Of a stretch of DNA of 64,000 nt, positions 19,372-27,350 are shown piece after piece (positions within the stretch are counted from its first letter, which is position 1; every line of letters starts with the position of its first letter). The stretch is from Thiobacillus sp. SCUT-2. Its GTDB lineage: Bacteria > Pseudomonadota > Gammaproteobacteria > Burkholderiales > Thiobacillaceae. Where the stretch lies: the NCBI RefSeq assembly GCF_035621355.1, contig NZ_CP141769.1:1364001-1428000 (forward strand), in the 5' to 3' direction. Position numbers and translations under genes: made by a program. Below the pieces are notes generated by a model, which was not told the DNA's origin, did no database searches, and saw only the letters and a list, made by a program, of their open reading frames with translations.

Positions 19372-19523
19372 AAGCGGCGATCAGTAACTACACTGGGTTT
19401 TGAGTATACGTGATTTGCCGGTCCGCAGCGGTTCGAGAATATTACGAAATAGTGATGAACAATCAAAAGCTTGAGCGCAATACTTGGTTGTTATTGTCAA
19501 AACCTGCTGTTAGATTCGGCCCC
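19372..19523. promoter_or_regulatory. divergent hyp / hydrogenase-ATPase promoter region
   Basis: This 152-bp gap between hypC (minus) and the hydrogenase protease gene (plus) is clearly more AT-rich than its neighbours (for example 19435-19515). It must drive both operons unless further promoters exist downstream. Short symmetric pieces are present (TCAA-AAGC-TTGA near 19463), but none matches a known hydrogenase regulator site well enough to name. Confidence 0.5.
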
Positions 19524-19997
19524 ATGAAAACGCTCGTGCTCGGCATCGGCAACACCCTGCTCACCGACGAAGGCGTGGGGGTGCACGTGCTGCAGGCGCT
19601 CGAACCCGAGCTCGGCCATCGCGACGACGTGACGCTGCTCGACGGCGGCACGCTCTCCTTCACGCTTGCGGGGCCGATCGAGGAGGCGGATGCGCTGATC
19701 GTCGTCGACGCCGCCAACATCAAGACCCGGCCCGGCGAATGGGCGCTGCTGGAGGGGAACGACATGGATGCCTTCCTGATGGCCAACCGCAAGGCGTCGG
19801 TGCACGAAGTCGGGCTCACCGACCTGCGCGCGATCGCCTTGCTGGCGGGCCACTGGCCCGCGAAGCGCGCGATGCTCGCCATCCAGCCCGCGGTCATCGA
19901 CTGGGGCGAGGCGCCCACGCCTGCGGTCGCCGCTGCCATTCCGCCGGTGTGTGCCGCCATCGTCGAACAGATCCGGACCTGGAACCATGTCGCTTGA
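19524..19997 (+). CDS. hynD: hydrogenase maturation endopeptidase (HyaD/HupD/HynD family)
   Basis: This is a 157-residue nickel-dependent protease that removes the C-terminal peptide of the large subunit after metal loading. The N-terminus MKTLVLGIGNTLLTDEGVGVH contains the metal-binding Glu. The conserved GGT and DA segments follow (LLDGGTLSF, IVVDAANI), then the late His in SVHEVGLTDL. The start is the ATG at 19524; upstream codons in the same frame have no homology. It is the first gene of the 15-kb plus-strand run and overlaps the next gene by 11 nt. Its substrate should be HynL, whose cleavable tail follows DPCIACAVH. Confidence 0.93.
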   Translation: MKTLVLGIGNTLLTDEGVGVHVLQALEPELGHRDDVTLLDGGTLSFTLAGPIEEADALIVVDAANIKTRPGEWALLEGNDMDAFLMANRKASVHEVGLTDLRAIALLAGHWPAKRAMLAIQPAVIDWGEAPTPAVAAAIPPVCAAIVEQIRTWNHVA

Positions 19998-20403
19998 CGC
20001 GATTCCGATCCACGTCGTTTCCGTTGCGCCCCCCGAGCCCGGGCTGACCGGCAATGCGCCGCCGCTTCTGCGCGAGCTGCACGAAATGGTGCGGCGCCTG
20101 CTCGACGGCGGCGAAGCGGCTGCCATCGACCTGTCGGCGCTGCCGCTGACGCCGGCCGACCTCGATTGGCTGCGCGGCAGGCTGGGCGAGGGCGAGATCG
20201 CCGTCACGCTCGAGGCCAACGGCGAGTCCCGGCTCGAGGAAACGGCCTGCCCGGGCATCTGGTGGGTGACGCATCGCAACGAACAGGGCGCCGTCGCCGC
20301 GCAGTTCATCGAAGTGACCTTCGTTCCCGAGCTCGTCAAGGCGCATCCCGCCGACGTCGCGCTCGGGCTGGAGCAGCTGGAATCGATGCTGGCCGACCTG
20401 TAG
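19987..20403 (+). CDS. hupH: HupH/HyaF-family hydrogenase expression/formation protein (short form)
   Basis: This is a 138-residue protein resembling the HupH/HyaF C-terminal domain (ALPLTPADLDWLRGRLGEGEIAV-like region, ETACPGIWWVTHRN, IEVTFVPELVKAHPADV). HupH-type proteins act late in maturation, probably on the small subunit or its iron-sulfur clusters. Full HupH proteins are about twice this length, so this is a single-domain version. The ATG at 19987 overlaps the protease gene by 11 nt; hynS follows after 58 nt. The family assignment is good; the molecular role is less certain. Confidence 0.8.
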   Translation: MSLDAIPIHVVSVAPPEPGLTGNAPPLLRELHEMVRRLLDGGEAAAIDLSALPLTPADLDWLRGRLGEGEIAVTLEANGESRLEETACPGIWWVTHRNEQGAVAAQFIEVTFVPELVKAHPADVALGLEQLESMLADL

Positions 20404-20461
20404 GCGGCGCTTCGCGCTCGGTCGGCAGGGCTGGGGTGTTTGACATCAGGAGAGACGCATC

Positions 20462-21541
20462 ATGCAGGGTCCGTTGATCGATACGCTTGCGCGGCGAGGC
20501 GTGACGCGCCGCACCTTCCTCAAGTACTGCGCCACGCTGGCCTCGATGATGGCGCTGCCGCCGAGCGCGGGGCGCGCGATGGCCGAGGCCATGGCTGCGG
20601 CCAGGCGGCCTTCGGTGATCTGGCTGCCGTTCCAGGAATGCACGGGCTGCACCGAATCGATCACGCGTTCGCACTCGCCGAGCATCGAAGGCATGATCTT
20701 CGACATGATCTCGCTCGACTACCAGGAGACGCTGATGGCCGCCGCCGGCCACCAGGCCGAGGAAGCGCGCGCCAACGCGATGAAGGACAACTACGGCAAG
20801 TACGTGCTGATCGTCGACGGCTCGATTCCGCTGGCGCAGAACGGGGCCTACTCGTGCATCGGCGGTCGCTCCAACGTCGACCTCCTGAAGGAAGCGGCGG
20901 CGGGGGCGGCGGCGATCGTCGCCATGGGGACATGCGCGTCCTTCGGCGGCATTCCGAAGGCGAATCCCAATCCCACCGGCGCCGTCTCGGTGGCCGACCT
21001 CATCAAGGACAAGCCCATCGTCAACGTGCCGGGCTGTCCGCCGATCCCGGTCGTGATGACCGGCGTGCTGGCGCACTACCTGACCTTCGGCAGCCTGCCC
21101 GAGCTCGACGACAAGGGCCGCCCGAAGGCGTTCTACGGCGACACCATCCACGACCGCTGCTACCGCCGGCCGTTCTACGACCAGGGCAAGTTCGCCAAGA
21201 CCTTCGACGACGAGGGTGCGCGCATGGGCTGGTGCCTGTTCGAGCTCGGCTGCAAGGGACCGGTCACCCACAACGCCTGCGCCACCGTGAAGTGGAACGG
21301 CGGCACCTCCTGGCCGGTCGAGTCGGGGCACGGCTGCATCGGCTGCTCGGAGCCCGATTTCTGGGACGGCGGCGGCTTCTACAAGGCGCTGTCGGTGCCG
21401 GCGAGCCCGGTGAAGATCGGCGCCGCGGCCGCCGTGGCCGGCGCTGCGGTCGGCGTGGGGGTGAGCGTCGCCAACCGCGTCAAGAAGCGCGCCGCCAAGG
21501 CCTCGCACGAGACGACCACGCTGGCCGATCTGGAGAAATGA
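20462..21541 (+). CDS. hynS: [NiFe] hydrogenase small subunit, Isp-type (group 1e)
   Basis: This is the 359-residue electron-transfer subunit. The Tat signal (RRTFLKYCATLASMM, about 16-30) exports the heterodimer. Cluster ligands are visible: ECTGCTES (proximal), GTCASFGG, NVPGCPP, HDRCYRR, WCLFELGCKGP and GCIGCSEPDFWD. The residue between the first two cysteines is Gly, and the later position is also Gly. The extra cysteines of oxygen-tolerant group 1d enzymes are therefore absent, and standard oxygen sensitivity is predicted. The C-terminus has a hydrophobic Ala/Val/Gly stretch. AGGAGA precedes the ATG by 8 nt. Isp1 and Isp2 lie between hynS and hynL, which defines the Isp type. Confidence 0.96.
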   Translation: MQGPLIDTLARRGVTRRTFLKYCATLASMMALPPSAGRAMAEAMAAARRPSVIWLPFQECTGCTESITRSHSPSIEGMIFDMISLDYQETLMAAAGHQAEEARANAMKDNYGKYVLIVDGSIPLAQNGAYSCIGGRSNVDLLKEAAAGAAAIVAMGTCASFGGIPKANPNPTGAVSVADLIKDKPIVNVPGCPPIPVVMTGVLAHYLTFGSLPELDDKGRPKAFYGDTIHDRCYRRPFYDQGKFAKTFDDEGARMGWCLFELGCKGPVTHNACATVKWNGGTSWPVESGHGCIGCSEPDFWDGGGFYKALSVPASPVKIGAAAAVAGAAVGVGVSVANRVKKRAAKASHETTTLADLEK

Positions 21542-21543
21542 GC

Positions 21544-22203
21544 ATGAACGACCTGCAGTTCCTGACCTGGGTACGCGGACCGGCGCTCGCGGCTGCCGTG
21601 GGCATCTTCGTGCTGGGCGTCGTCTGGCGCCTGCTCGAGATCTATTCGCTCGGCCGCAAGGCCGACCTCGCCGCGCCGCGCCACGCGGCCGGGGCCTCCG
21701 GCCTGCATACCGTCTTCCGCCGCTCGCTGCCCCCGCCCGGCATGCTGAAGCGCTCGCCGGTGAGCTATATCGGCGGCTACATCTTCCATATCGGGCTGGC
21801 GATCATCGTATTCCTGGGCGCACCGCACATCCTGCTGATCCAGAACCTGATCGGGCTGTCGTGGCCGGCGCTGCCCTCGCAGTTCATCGGCCTGGCGGCC
21901 GTGGTGACGATGGCGGCGATGGTGATGATGCTCGTCGACCGCATCAACAAGCCGGTCAAGCGCTTCCTCAGCACCTTCGAGGACTGGTTCACCTGGGCGG
22001 TGACCTTCCTGCCGGTGCTGACGGGCTGGATGGCGACGCAACATCTGCTGCTGCCCTACACCCGCATGCTGGCGCTGCACATCCTCACGGTGGAGGTCCT
22101 GCTCGTCGTGCTGCCCTTCACCAAGCTGTTCCACGGCTTCACGCTGTTCGGCTCGCGCTGGTACAACGGGCGCGTGAACGCGCACCGGGGCGTGCCGGTA
22201 TGA
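21544..22203 (+). CDS. isp1: Isp1, b-type cytochrome membrane anchor of the hydrogenase
   Basis: This is a 219-residue integral membrane protein of the NarI/DsrM-like type with about five hydrophobic segments. His residues sit in the helices suited to heme b (YIFHIGLAII, ATQHLLLPYTRMLALHIL, KLFHGFTLF). It should pass electrons from the hydrogenase and Isp2 to the quinone pool at the inner membrane. It starts 2 nt after hynS. The gene order small subunit-isp1-isp2-large subunit is the recognised arrangement of Isp hydrogenases in purple sulfur bacteria and thiobacilli. Confidence 0.92.
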   Translation: MNDLQFLTWVRGPALAAAVGIFVLGVVWRLLEIYSLGRKADLAAPRHAAGASGLHTVFRRSLPPPGMLKRSPVSYIGGYIFHIGLAIIVFLGAPHILLIQNLIGLSWPALPSQFIGLAAVVTMAAMVMMLVDRINKPVKRFLSTFEDWFTWAVTFLPVLTGWMATQHLLLPYTRMLALHILTVEVLLVVLPFTKLFHGFTLFGSRWYNGRVNAHRGVPV

Positions 22204-22255
22204 GCGGCCGCGCCTGTCACCCGGATCTGTCCTGCATCGCCATGGAGGAAGCCGC

Positions 22256-23518
22256 ATGAGCGCCTCGCTGGAAAAGGGCCTCCACGCCCTGAAGGAAGTC
22301 ATCGACGCCCCGATCGCGAGCTATTTCAACAGCTGCGTCCACTGCGGACTGTGCGCGGAAGCCTGCCTGTTCTACACGGAGACGGGCGATCCCAAATACA
22401 CGCCGATCCACAAGCTCGAACCGCTGCGCCGCGTCTACGAGCAGGAATACACGCTGCTCGGCCGATTGAAGAAGATGGCCGGCCTGTCGAAGCCGGTGAC
22501 CGACGCCGAGCTCGACGCCTGGCAGGAACTGGTCTACGACAGCTGCACGATGTGCGGGCGCTGCTCGATGGTCTGCCCGGTCGGCAACGACCTCGTCTAC
22601 ATGGTGCGCAAGCTGCGCGAAGGCATGGCGGTGTCCGGCCACGTGCCGGACGGCATCAGGAGCGCGACCGCGCGGACGGTCGAGCAGGGCGGACCGATGG
22701 GCCTGAAGTGGCCGGCCGTCGCCAACGTGCTCAGGCACGCCGAGGAGAACACCGGCGTGAAGATCCCGGTCGACCAGGAAGGCGCCGACTACCTCGTGCT
22801 GCTGTCGTCGATGGAGATCGTCAACTACCCGGAATACATCGAAGCGCTCGCCAAGATCTTCCGCAAGGCGGGGCTCAGCTTCACGCTCGCATCCGATGCC
22901 TTCGAGGCCACCAACGCAGGCATCCAGATCGGCAATTCGGACCTCGCGAAGGTGATCGTGTCGCGCATCGTCGACGCCGCCGAGCGCCTCAAGGTCAAGC
23001 GCGTGCTGTCGCCCGAGTGCGGCCATGCCTACATGGCGATCCGCTGGGAGGGCCCCAACCTGGTCGGGCGGCGCTTCGGCTTCGCGGTCGTCCACGTGCT
23101 GGAACTGCTCGACGAACTGCGGCGCAAGGGCGTGCTCAAGATGAAGGACCGCATCAAGGACCCGCTGATCCTGCACGACCCCTGCCAGATCGTGCGCCGC
23201 GGCGGCGTGCTGCAGGCGCCCGAGCTGCTGATCAACCAGGTCGCCGAGAACTACATCCCGATCGCCGACAAGCAGAAGATGAACTGGTGCTGCGGCGGCG
23301 GCGGCGGCGCGTCGGCGATCCACACGGAACCGGCCGAGGCGCTGCGCGCCAAGGCGTTCAAGATCAAGAAGCGCCAGATCGAGGAGGCGGGCGTCGGCAC
23401 GATGGTGACCTTCTGCGCCAACTGCCGCATCACGATCGAGGAAGGGTTCGACCACTACGAGATGAATACCAAACTGCTCGGCCTGACCGAGCTGCTGGCG
23501 GAACATCTGGAGGACTGA
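22256..23518 (+). CDS. isp2: Isp2, HdrD/DsrK-like iron-sulfur protein of the hydrogenase
   Basis: This is a 420-residue cytoplasm-facing iron-sulfur protein. Two ferredoxin motifs (CVHCGLCAEAC about 24-34 and CTMCGRCSMVCP about 98-109) bind 4Fe-4S clusters. The C-terminal CCG-type domain has NWCCGGGGG with CANC (about 345-395); the first CCG repeat is reduced to a single ECG. It resembles HdrD and DsrK and is predicted to connect with Isp1 as DsrK does with DsrM. A GGAGGAA stretch precedes the ATG. hynL starts 4 nt after it. Confidence 0.92.
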   Translation: MSASLEKGLHALKEVIDAPIASYFNSCVHCGLCAEACLFYTETGDPKYTPIHKLEPLRRVYEQEYTLLGRLKKMAGLSKPVTDAELDAWQELVYDSCTMCGRCSMVCPVGNDLVYMVRKLREGMAVSGHVPDGIRSATARTVEQGGPMGLKWPAVANVLRHAEENTGVKIPVDQEGADYLVLLSSMEIVNYPEYIEALAKIFRKAGLSFTLASDAFEATNAGIQIGNSDLAKVIVSRIVDAAERLKVKRVLSPECGHAYMAIRWEGPNLVGRRFGFAVVHVLELLDELRRKGVLKMKDRIKDPLILHDPCQIVRRGGVLQAPELLINQVAENYIPIADKQKMNWCCGGGGGASAIHTEPAEALRAKAFKIKKRQIEEAGVGTMVTFCANCRITIEEGFDHYEMNTKLLGLTELLAEHLED

Positions 23519-23522
23519 CTAC

Positions 23523-25316
23523 ATGACCACAGCACAACGCGTCGTCGTCGACCCGATCACGCGCATCGAGGGGCATCTGCGCATCGAGGCCGAAACCGAC
23601 GCCGGCGGCAAGATCACCCGCGCCTATTCGGCCGGCACCATGGTGCGCGGCATCGAGATCATCCTGCGCGGCCGCGATCCGCGCGATGCCTGGGCCTTCG
23701 CGCAGCGCATCTGCGGCGTCTGCACCCTGGTGCACGGCATCGCGTCGGTGCGCGCGGTCGAGGATGCGCTGCATCGCGCGATCCCCAGCTACGCGATCCC
23801 GAAGAACGCCGAGCTGATCCGCAACCTGATGATCGCGGCGCAGTTCGTGCACGACCACGTCATGCACTTCTACCATCTGCACGCGCTCGACTGGGTCGAC
23901 GTGGTATCGGCGCTGAAGGCCGATCCGAAGGCGACCTCGGCGCTGGCACAGGGCATTTCCAGCTATCCGAAGTCGTCGCCCGGCTACTTCGCCGACGTGC
24001 AGAAGAAGGTCAAGACCTTCGTCGAGCAGGGCCAGCTCGGCATCTTCGCCAACGCCTACTGGGGCCATCCCGCCTACAAGCTGCCGCCGGAGGCCAACCT
24101 GATGGCGGTGGCGCACTACCTCGATGCGCTGGCCTGGCAGCGCGACGTCGTGAAGCTGCACACGATCTTCGGCGGCAAGAATCCGCACCCCAACTTCCTC
24201 GTCGGCGGCGTGCCCTCGGCCATATCCGTCCAGCCCGGCGCGGGCCACGGCCACGGCGGGCCGCATTATCGGGGCGGGCAGGATGCCACCGCGCTCAACA
24301 TCGTCGGCCTCGAGACGGTGCAGAACGTGATCCGGCAGATGCGCGAGTTCGTCGACCAGGTCTACGTGCCCGACACGCTGGCGATCGCCGGCTTCTACAA
24401 GGAGTGGGGCGGCATGGGCGAGGGGCTGGGCAACTTCCTGTCGTTCGGCGACCTGCCGTCGAAAGGCTTCTGGGAGTCCGATTCCTTCCTGATCCCGCGC
24501 GGGGTGATCCTCAACCGCGATCTCTCGACCGTGCATCCGATCGACCTCGACGACGACAAGGAGATCCAGGAGTTCGTCAGCCATTCCTGGTACAAGTACG
24601 GCGGCGGCGACGCGCAGGGCCTGCATCCGTTCAAGGGCGAGACCGAGCTTCACTACACGGGCCCCAAGCCGCCCTACGAACATCTCGACGTCGACCACAA
24701 GTATTCGTGGCTGAAGTCGCCGCGCTGGAAGGGTCACGCGATGGAAGTCGGCCCGCTGGCGCGGGTGCTGATGATGTACGCGAGCGGCAACGCGCAGGCC
24801 AGGGAGCTCGTGGGCTACACGCTGAAGACGCTGAACGTGCCGGCGCAGGCGCTGTTCTCGACGCTGGGGCGCACGGCGGCGCGCACGCTCGAGACCAAGA
24901 TCCTCGCCGACGCCATGCAGGGGTGGTACGACGAACTCGTCGCCAACATCAAGGCGGGCGATCTCAAGACCTTCAACGAGCAGTACTGGGAGCCCTCAAG
25001 CTGGCCGCGCCACATGCAGGGCGTGGGCCTGATGGAAGCGCCGCGCGGCGGCCTCTCCCACTGGATCGTCGTCGACGACGGCAAGATCAGCAACTACCAG
25101 GCCGTGGTGCCGAGCACCTGGAACGCCGGCCCGCGCGATGCCCAGGGCCAGCCGGGGGCCTACGAGGCGGCGCTGCAGCACAACCACGTCATGCACGACC
25201 CCAAGCAGCCGATCGAGATCCTGCGCACCATCCATTCCTTCGACCCCTGCATCGCCTGCGCCGTACACGTCACCGACCCGGACGGCGAGGAGCTCGTCCA
25301 GGTCAAGATCAAATAA
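23523..25316 (+). CDS. hynL: [NiFe] hydrogenase large subunit, Isp-type (group 1e)
   Basis: This 597-residue catalytic subunit splits H2 at the [NiFe] site. The N-terminal metal motif is RICGVCTLVHG (about 61-71) and the C-terminal one is DPCIACAVH (about 574-582). A 15-residue tail (from VTDPDGEEL) follows the His, and the HynD protease should remove it. RIEGHLRIE near the start is typical of group 1. The length is normal for the group. A His/Gly-rich loop (GHGHGGPH, about 240) is notable but not unusual. hupE follows after 32 nt. Confidence 0.96.
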   Translation: MTTAQRVVVDPITRIEGHLRIEAETDAGGKITRAYSAGTMVRGIEIILRGRDPRDAWAFAQRICGVCTLVHGIASVRAVEDALHRAIPSYAIPKNAELIRNLMIAAQFVHDHVMHFYHLHALDWVDVVSALKADPKATSALAQGISSYPKSSPGYFADVQKKVKTFVEQGQLGIFANAYWGHPAYKLPPEANLMAVAHYLDALAWQRDVVKLHTIFGGKNPHPNFLVGGVPSAISVQPGAGHGHGGPHYRGGQDATALNIVGLETVQNVIRQMREFVDQVYVPDTLAIAGFYKEWGGMGEGLGNFLSFGDLPSKGFWESDSFLIPRGVILNRDLSTVHPIDLDDDKEIQEFVSHSWYKYGGGDAQGLHPFKGETELHYTGPKPPYEHLDVDHKYSWLKSPRWKGHAMEVGPLARVLMMYASGNAQARELVGYTLKTLNVPAQALFSTLGRTAARTLETKILADAMQGWYDELVANIKAGDLKTFNEQYWEPSSWPRHMQGVGLMEAPRGGLSHWIVVDDGKISNYQAVVPSTWNAGPRDAQGQPGAYEAALQHNHVMHDPKQPIEILRTIHSFDPCIACAVHVTDPDGEELVQVKIK

Positions 25317-25348
25317 AACCACACCATCCCGACTCCGGAGAACCCGAT

Positions 25349-25921
25349 ATGAAGCCAAGCATCCTTTCCCGCGCCGTCACCCTGGTCGTTCTCTGCCTCG
25401 CGGCCGGAAGCGCGGCCGCGCATCCCGGCCACCTGGCGGCCGGCTTTGCCGGCGGGCTGGCGCATCCCTTCATGGGGCTCGACCACATGCTCGCGATGAT
25501 CGCGGTCGGCCTGTGGGCCGCCCAGTTGGGCGGCCATGCGCGCTGGGCCGTGCCGACGTCCTTCGTCGGTGCCATGGGTGCGGGCGGCGCGCTGGCGTGG
25601 ACGGGCGCCGTGCTGCCGCATGTCGAAACCGGCATCGCCCTGTCCGTGCTGGTGCTCGGTCTGCTGGTCGCGACCCGGCGCCAGTGGCCGGTGGCGGCCG
25701 GGGCGGCGATCGCGGCGGTTTTCGCGCTGTTCCATGGCTATGCGCACGGGCTTGAGATGCCGCAGGTCGCGTCACCCGTGCTGTACGCGCTGGGCTTCAC
25801 CGTGGCGACCATGAGCCTGCATGCCGTCGGCCTCGCCGCCAGCGTGGTCGGCCGCCGCGCGATGCAGCTCGCCGGCATCGCCATTACGGCGGCGGGCCTG
25901 ACCCTGGTGCTGGGCGTGTAA
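25349..25921 (+). CDS. hupE: HupE/UreJ-family nickel permease
   Basis: This is a 190-residue membrane protein with a signal-like first segment ending AAAHPGH, the HupE signature HPFMGLDHMLAM (about 45-56) and further hydrophobic helices, including ALFHGYAHGLEMP with conserved His. HupE proteins take up nickel for hydrogenase assembly. The start is the ATG at 25349, with GGAG upstream. The first ATPase gene begins 15 nt after the stop. The family is clear; the direct nickel role is known for homologues only. Confidence 0.9.
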   Translation: MKPSILSRAVTLVVLCLAAGSAAAHPGHLAAGFAGGLAHPFMGLDHMLAMIAVGLWAAQLGGHARWAVPTSFVGAMGAGGALAWTGAVLPHVETGIALSVLVLGLLVATRRQWPVAAGAAIAAVFALFHGYAHGLEMPQVASPVLYALGFTVATMSLHAVGLAASVVGRRAMQLAGIAITAAGLTLVLGV

Positions 25922-25936
25922 GGCAGGGCTGGCAGC

Positions 25937-26254
25937 GTGGCCGACGAACTGCAGCGACTGCTCGACGCCGAGGCGCGCGCCCAGGCGGCGATCGACGCCG
26001 CCAGCCGCGAGCGCCAGGGCATGATCGATGCCGCGCTCGCCGCAGCGCGCGACGCGGATGCCCGCTTCGAGGCCGGCCGCAGCGAGTTGCGCGCGCCCTT
26101 TCTCCACGAGGCGCAGCTGCGCGCCGACCAGGCGGTGGCGGAACTTGTGCGCAAGTATGCGGAACGCCAGCGCGCCCTGCGCGAGCTGGCCGCGCGCCAC
26201 GAGTCGGAGGCGGTGGATGCCGCGCTGACCCTCCTGCTCGATCCGGGCGCGTGA
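25937..26254 (+). CDS. ntpH: V/A-type ATPase peripheral stalk subunit (H/G-like)
   Basis: This is a 105-residue, highly charged, Ala-rich helical protein predicted to be almost entirely coiled coil (LLDAEARAQAAIDAASRER, AELVRKYAERQRALREL). In V/A-ATPases a small subunit of this kind pairs with subunit E to form the peripheral stalk. Sequence alone would not name it; the call rests on size, coiled coil and its place at the head of the ATPase operon. The start is a GTG at 25937, 15 nt after hupE, linking the hydrogenase and ATPase genes. Confidence 0.7.
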   Translation: MADELQRLLDAEARAQAAIDAASRERQGMIDAALAAARDADARFEAGRSELRAPFLHEAQLRADQAVAELVRKYAERQRALRELAARHESEAVDAALTLLLDPGA

Positions 26255-26306
26255 GCCGGTTGCGCGCCTGGTGAGGGGGCGCACGGCGACGTTTCCGCAT
26301 TCACCC

Positions 26307-27350
26307 ATGTCCGCCTATCTCGATACCCGCGTCAGTCTCTATTCCGGCCGCCTCTGGCGCGACGCGGAGCTCGATGCGCTGGTGAGCGTGCCGGACGGCG
26401 CGATGGCCGCCACGCTGGTCGCGCACGGCCTGCCGCAACTGGTCGCCGGCTACGATCGCCCGGAGGGTGCGCAGCACGATCCCCGTTCGCTCGAGCAGCG
26501 GATCATCGCCCGGATCCTCGACGAAACCCAGGTGTTGATCCGCCCGCTGGCCGGCGAGGCGCGCGCCTTCCTGGCCTTCTGGACGGCGCGCTTCGAGATC
26601 TCCAACGTCAAGACGCTGCTGCGCAGCAAGATGTCCGGCGAACGGCCGGCCGCCGCACTTGCGCGCCTGACGCCGATGGGGCCGTTCGCGCGCCTGGACA
26701 ACCAGGCGCTTGCCCACGCCGAGGACGTCGGCGAGCTGCTGCGCCGGCTCGAGGCCGGCCCGTATGCCGACATCGTCCGCCATGCCCGCCGCGCCTTCGA
26801 GCAGAGCCACGACCCGTTCAGCCTGGACGCCGCGCTCGACCGCAGCTACTACGAGGGCCTGGTGCTGCGTGCGCACCCGCTCGAGACGGAACTGGGGGCG
26901 CCGTTCCGCTCCCTCATGTCCAGCCTGATCGATCGCATCAACCTGGTGTGGCTGCTGCGCTACCGCTTCAACTACAAGCTGCCGCCGGCGCAGGTCTATT
27001 ACCTGCTGGTGGGTTCGCGCTATGGGCTGGGCGGCGCGCGCCTGCGCGAGCTGGCGGCGCTCGACAGCACGCAGGCGGTGCTCGCCGCGCTGCCGGCGCC
27101 GTGGCAGGCGCAGCTGGCTGGCGTGGCCGACATCCCCGGCGCGTTTGCGCGCATGGAAGACCTGGCCGCGGCGCAGGCGCGGCGTGTCCTGCGTTCGAAT
27201 GCGCCCGGCGTGGCGCGGTCCTTCGCCTACCTCATCCTGCGCGAACGCGACCTGCGGGCGGTACGCGCCGTTCTGCGCGGCCGGCATCTGGGCCTCGCCG
27301 AAGCCGACATTCGTACGGCGCTGCGCCGCGCGGCCAACGAGGATTTCTGA
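26307..27350 (+). CDS. ntpC: V/A-type ATPase subunit C (AC39 family)
   Basis: This is a 347-residue cytoplasmic subunit that couples the central rotor stalk to the membrane ring. It is Arg/Leu-rich and all-helical, with AC39-like features (SAYLDTRVSLYSGRL at the start, FEISNVKTLLRSK near 102, DRINLVWLLRYRFNYKL near 215). The start is the ATG at 26307; an earlier in-frame codon adds only unrelated residues. Its stop shares a base with the next ATG (TGATG), so translation is coupled to subunit I. Confidence 0.88.
   Translation: MSAYLDTRVSLYSGRLWRDAELDALVSVPDGAMAATLVAHGLPQLVAGYDRPEGAQHDPRSLEQRIIARILDETQVLIRPLAGEARAFLAFWTARFEISNVKTLLRSKMSGERPAAALARLTPMGPFARLDNQALAHAEDVGELLRRLEAGPYADIVRHARRAFEQSHDPFSLDAALDRSYYEGLVLRAHPLETELGAPFRSLMSSLIDRINLVWLLRYRFNYKLPPAQVYYLLVGSRYGLGGARLRELAALDSTQAVLAALPAPWQAQLAGVADIPGAFARMEDLAAAQARRVLRSNAPGVARSFAYLILRERDLRAVRAVLRGRHLGLAEADIRTALRRAANEDF

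Noticed and set aside
19463-19476. FNR- or IHF-like site between hypC and the protease gene
   Set aside because: Only the outer TCAA/TTGA bases are symmetric, too weak to name.
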